Below are positions 62,101 through 64,000 of a stretch of DNA of 64,000 bases, in pieces (position 1 is the stretch's first letter; each line of letters begins with the position of its first letter). The notes below the pieces were generated by a model, which saw nothing but the letters and a program-made list of their open reading frames with translations, searched no databases and had not been told where the DNA came from. Source of the DNA: Balanoglossus misakiensis (Eukaryota; Hemichordata). Where the stretch lies: NCBI GenBank assembly GCA_040954595.2, contig CM082579.2, positions 3,968,001-4,032,000 of the forward strand, read 5' to 3'. A program made the translations under genes and the position numbers.

Positions 62101-63982
62101 AGCTGCAGTACTCACACACACTATCACTGTTCACTTCCAACAGGTGCACTCACCTTTGTCAGAGGCCAAGATTTTCAGAGTAAACTCCTGGTTCTGGATG
62201 TTGGAATCCAGCTCCCTGATGACAGTAATTTCGCCGGTCTGGCTGTTGATGTCGAAATGTCCTTCGCCGCCATCCACCAGAACATATCTGACTTCGCTGT
62301 TCTTCTCAACGTCTCTGTCAATAGCAGTCACCTGAATGGAAAGGTACAGCATTGAAGTGTTTGAGTCTGCATAGTTATTGACACTTCAAGCAAATCAACA
62401 GAGTTCTTACTGGACATAAACTTACAAAGATCACACAGGTTTCTCCACACATTTAACCCTTGAATGAGCTAATAAAGTAAACTTACCTTTCTAACGATGT
62501 CACCAACTGAAGCATCGACTTGTACCACAGCGAAGTAGGGTAGATTTACGAACATTGGGGGATTGTCATTGATGTCCAGGACTTCCACACGCACGATGAC
62601 ATGCGCTACCCGCGGCTCCTCACGCAAGTCACGCACTTCCACCACTATTTCGTACAGCTCCTGCACCTCTCTGTCAAAGGGGATACCTGTCGTCTTGAGG
62701 ACGCCCGAAGTCGACCCGATTTCAAACAGAGGGAGGGGGTTCAGAATGCGGTACATCAGAGGCTCGTTGAGGCTGTTGCCGAGGGCGTTCACCACGGCGA
62801 TGGTCTTCACCTGGGTGTGGTTTTCCACGACGACGGCGTAGTAGGCGTCTTCCGAGAAGAGCAGGCCAGACTCCCTGGTCTGGCGTACGTCTATCTTCAC
62901 TTTGGTCGTGGAATGGAAGTGACCATCGGACACTCGGACTTGGAGCCTGTACTGGTCTTCCAGTCCACTTGAATTGATGACCCTAATCACTCCAGTCTCG
63001 GGCTCCATATGAAATTTGCCCTCCGGATCGCCTGTTACCAGGGAATACTGCAACTGGGAATTGACTCCGGTGTCCGGGTCCTCCGCTACCACCTGGGCGG
63101 CGGCCACGCCTTTGTACGTCGGCAAGAGCAGCGTCGCCGAGAATTCCGACTCGGTGAACATCGGCGGGGAGTCGTTGATGTCCATGATGTGAATGAGCAC
63201 CTTGGCCGCCTTCTCCGCCTGCAGCTTGGGCTGGCCCATGTCGGTCACACGGACGGAGAAGTGAAACTGCGACATCTGCTCGTGGTCGAGCGGCTGCTCC
63301 GTGCGGATGGCGCCGGTGTTGGCGTCGATGGTGAAGTACTGCCGGGCGCTGCTCTCGATGATCTCATAGATGAGGAAGGCGTTCATTTCAATGTCGTCGT
63401 CCGTGGCGCTGATCACCAAGGGCCGGTTGTTCTGGTCCAGCACCACGCTGCCCAGTTGGGCCCCCTCGCTGATGTTGCCAATGTACTGCGATTGGACGAA
63501 GACGGGCGGGTTGTCATTCCTGTCGTTGACATGGACGATGACAGAGACCCTGGTCATCAGACCGACCATGTTAGTGGCCTGCACGGTCAGGTTGTAGTAC
63601 ATGATGTTCTCATAGTCCAGCTTAACCTTCGTCGAGATGACACCAGAGTGCGCGTTCATCTCGAAGTGTGCGTACTCGTTACCCGCCAGGATTTCGTAGT
63701 ACACCGACGACAAACTGATGGCGTTCAGCTGGATCACAAAGCTTCCCGGATCCATGTTCTCGTAGATGTTGGTGTTGTACTCGGACGACTCGAACTTGGG
63801 CGGTGCATTGTTGGATATCGTCACGGTGATGTCCACTTTGGTGGTGTTGCTGAGCGGAGGGTTTCCATGGTCTGTTACCCGGACGACCATCGAGTACTCC
63901 GGCTGGCTCTCCCGGTCCAGCTCCTTGGCGACTGATATGATGCCAAGTTTGGGATCGATGTCAAATGTGTCGTCAAGGTTAC
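47115..63982 (-). CDS. FAT1: FAT1/3-type giant protocadherin (3' 21 exons; 5' part beyond the window)
   Basis: Exons in transcript order: 63982-62487, 62331-62154, 61925-61704, 61089-60460, 59795-59490, 58981-58767, 58578-58437, 58308-57245, 56869-56716, 56517-56284, 56110-55724, 55559-55345, 55175-55038, 54869-54723, 54507-53493, 53236-53087, 52878-52715, 52588-51220, 51077-50928, 50037-49288, 47785-47115. These give 9797 nt in one frame, 3264 residues to the stop. Order: about 19 cadherin repeats with DxNDNxP-type calcium motifs, a membrane-proximal region, one EGF-like domain, one laminin G domain, four EGF-like domains (the last with DIDEC, calcium-binding type), a membrane helix followed by nine arginines, and a cytoplasmic tail with [23 protein letters not shown], ten prolines and C-terminal HTEV, a PDZ ligand. 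The tail and single LamG match FAT1/FAT3 (fly Fat-like/Kugelei), not FAT4. Known relatives act at the plasma membrane in planar polarity, adhesion and actin control. The first, roughly 15, cadherin repeats are missing only because the window ends. Confidence 0.94.
47903..47994 (-). mobile_element. MITE-like dispersed element, copy C (last FAT intron)
   Basis: In reverse orientation it shares CAGCACCATGGTTTGGTCC and GAAGTTGGACCTC with the other copies and ends in degenerate terminal repeats (CCCTTTCAGC and GGGATGAAATGGG). It lies in the FAT intron between 47786 and 49287. Confidence 0.65.
53407..53456. repeat. Imperfect (ACAGT)n microsatellite in a FAT intron
   Basis: About nine ACAGT/GTACA-type pentamers with a few substitutions lie within 90 nt downstream (in transcript sense) of the exon ending at 53493. 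Confidence 0.85.
54598..54690 (-). mobile_element. MITE-like dispersed element, copy D (FAT intron)
   Basis: In reverse orientation: begins GGTTTTACCTATTCC, contains ACTATGGTTTGGTCC and TATGGTAAAGTTGGAC, and ends GGGGTAAAAGGGTTA. This is the best-preserved core after copy B. It lies in the short FAT intron between 54508 and 54722 and makes up nearly half of it. Confidence 0.7.
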
Positions 63983-64000
63983 CTACAAGATACATTTAAA

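Noticed and set aside
63009-63935. 308-codon plus-strand frame
   Set aside because: Antisense shadow of the cadherin-repeat exon 62487-63982; no recognisable domain.

Overview
The window is nuclear DNA of an animal. Four intron-rich or domain-typical metazoan genes (TAF1, a FAT1/3-type protocadherin, a GADL1/CSAD-type decarboxylase, a GT14 glycosyltransferase) and two intronless rhodopsin-family GPCRs are spread over 64 kb. All introns modelled follow GT-AG. The long, vertebrate-like TAF1 (1870 residues predicted), compact introns and many microsatellites and short dispersed repeats suggest a marine invertebrate deuterostome (cephalochordate or ambulacrarian). That placement is inference; the sequence alone does not settle it.

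Layout. 1-1733: no gene, several simple repeats. 1734-3122 (+): single-exon GT14 beta-1,6-N-acetylglucosaminyltransferase-like Golgi enzyme. 3832-14726 (+): complete TAF1 in 34 coding exons, the TFIID scaffold with a double bromodomain. 15936-16973 (-): intronless GPCR with a TATA box just upstream. 16974-27490: about 10.5 kb without a gene, holding a block of repeats near 20.3-20.95 kb (two 30-bp direct repeats, a 94-nt hairpin, a tRNA-like SINE-type sequence). 27491-28522 (-): second intronless GPCR related to the first. 28523-38863: about 10 kb without a supported gene. 38864-44272 (-): GADL1/CSAD-like PLP decarboxylase in 14 coding exons. 47115-63982 (-): the 3' 21 exons (3264 residues) of a FAT1/3-type giant cadherin; its 5' part lies beyond the right edge.

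The exon models were built by hand from splice sites and protein-family conservation. Each closes in frame: TAF1 5613 nt, decarboxylase 1575 nt, FAT part 9797 nt with a 2-nt starting phase. The genes do not form a pathway; this looks like ordinary chromosomal neighbourhood. I found no convincing novel multi-gene system. The observations most worth following are the pre-miRNA-sized hairpin at 20670-20763, a roughly 90-bp dispersed palindromic element in four copies, recurrent intron positions in the FAT cadherin repeats, and an altered pyridoxal-lysine motif in the decarboxylase.
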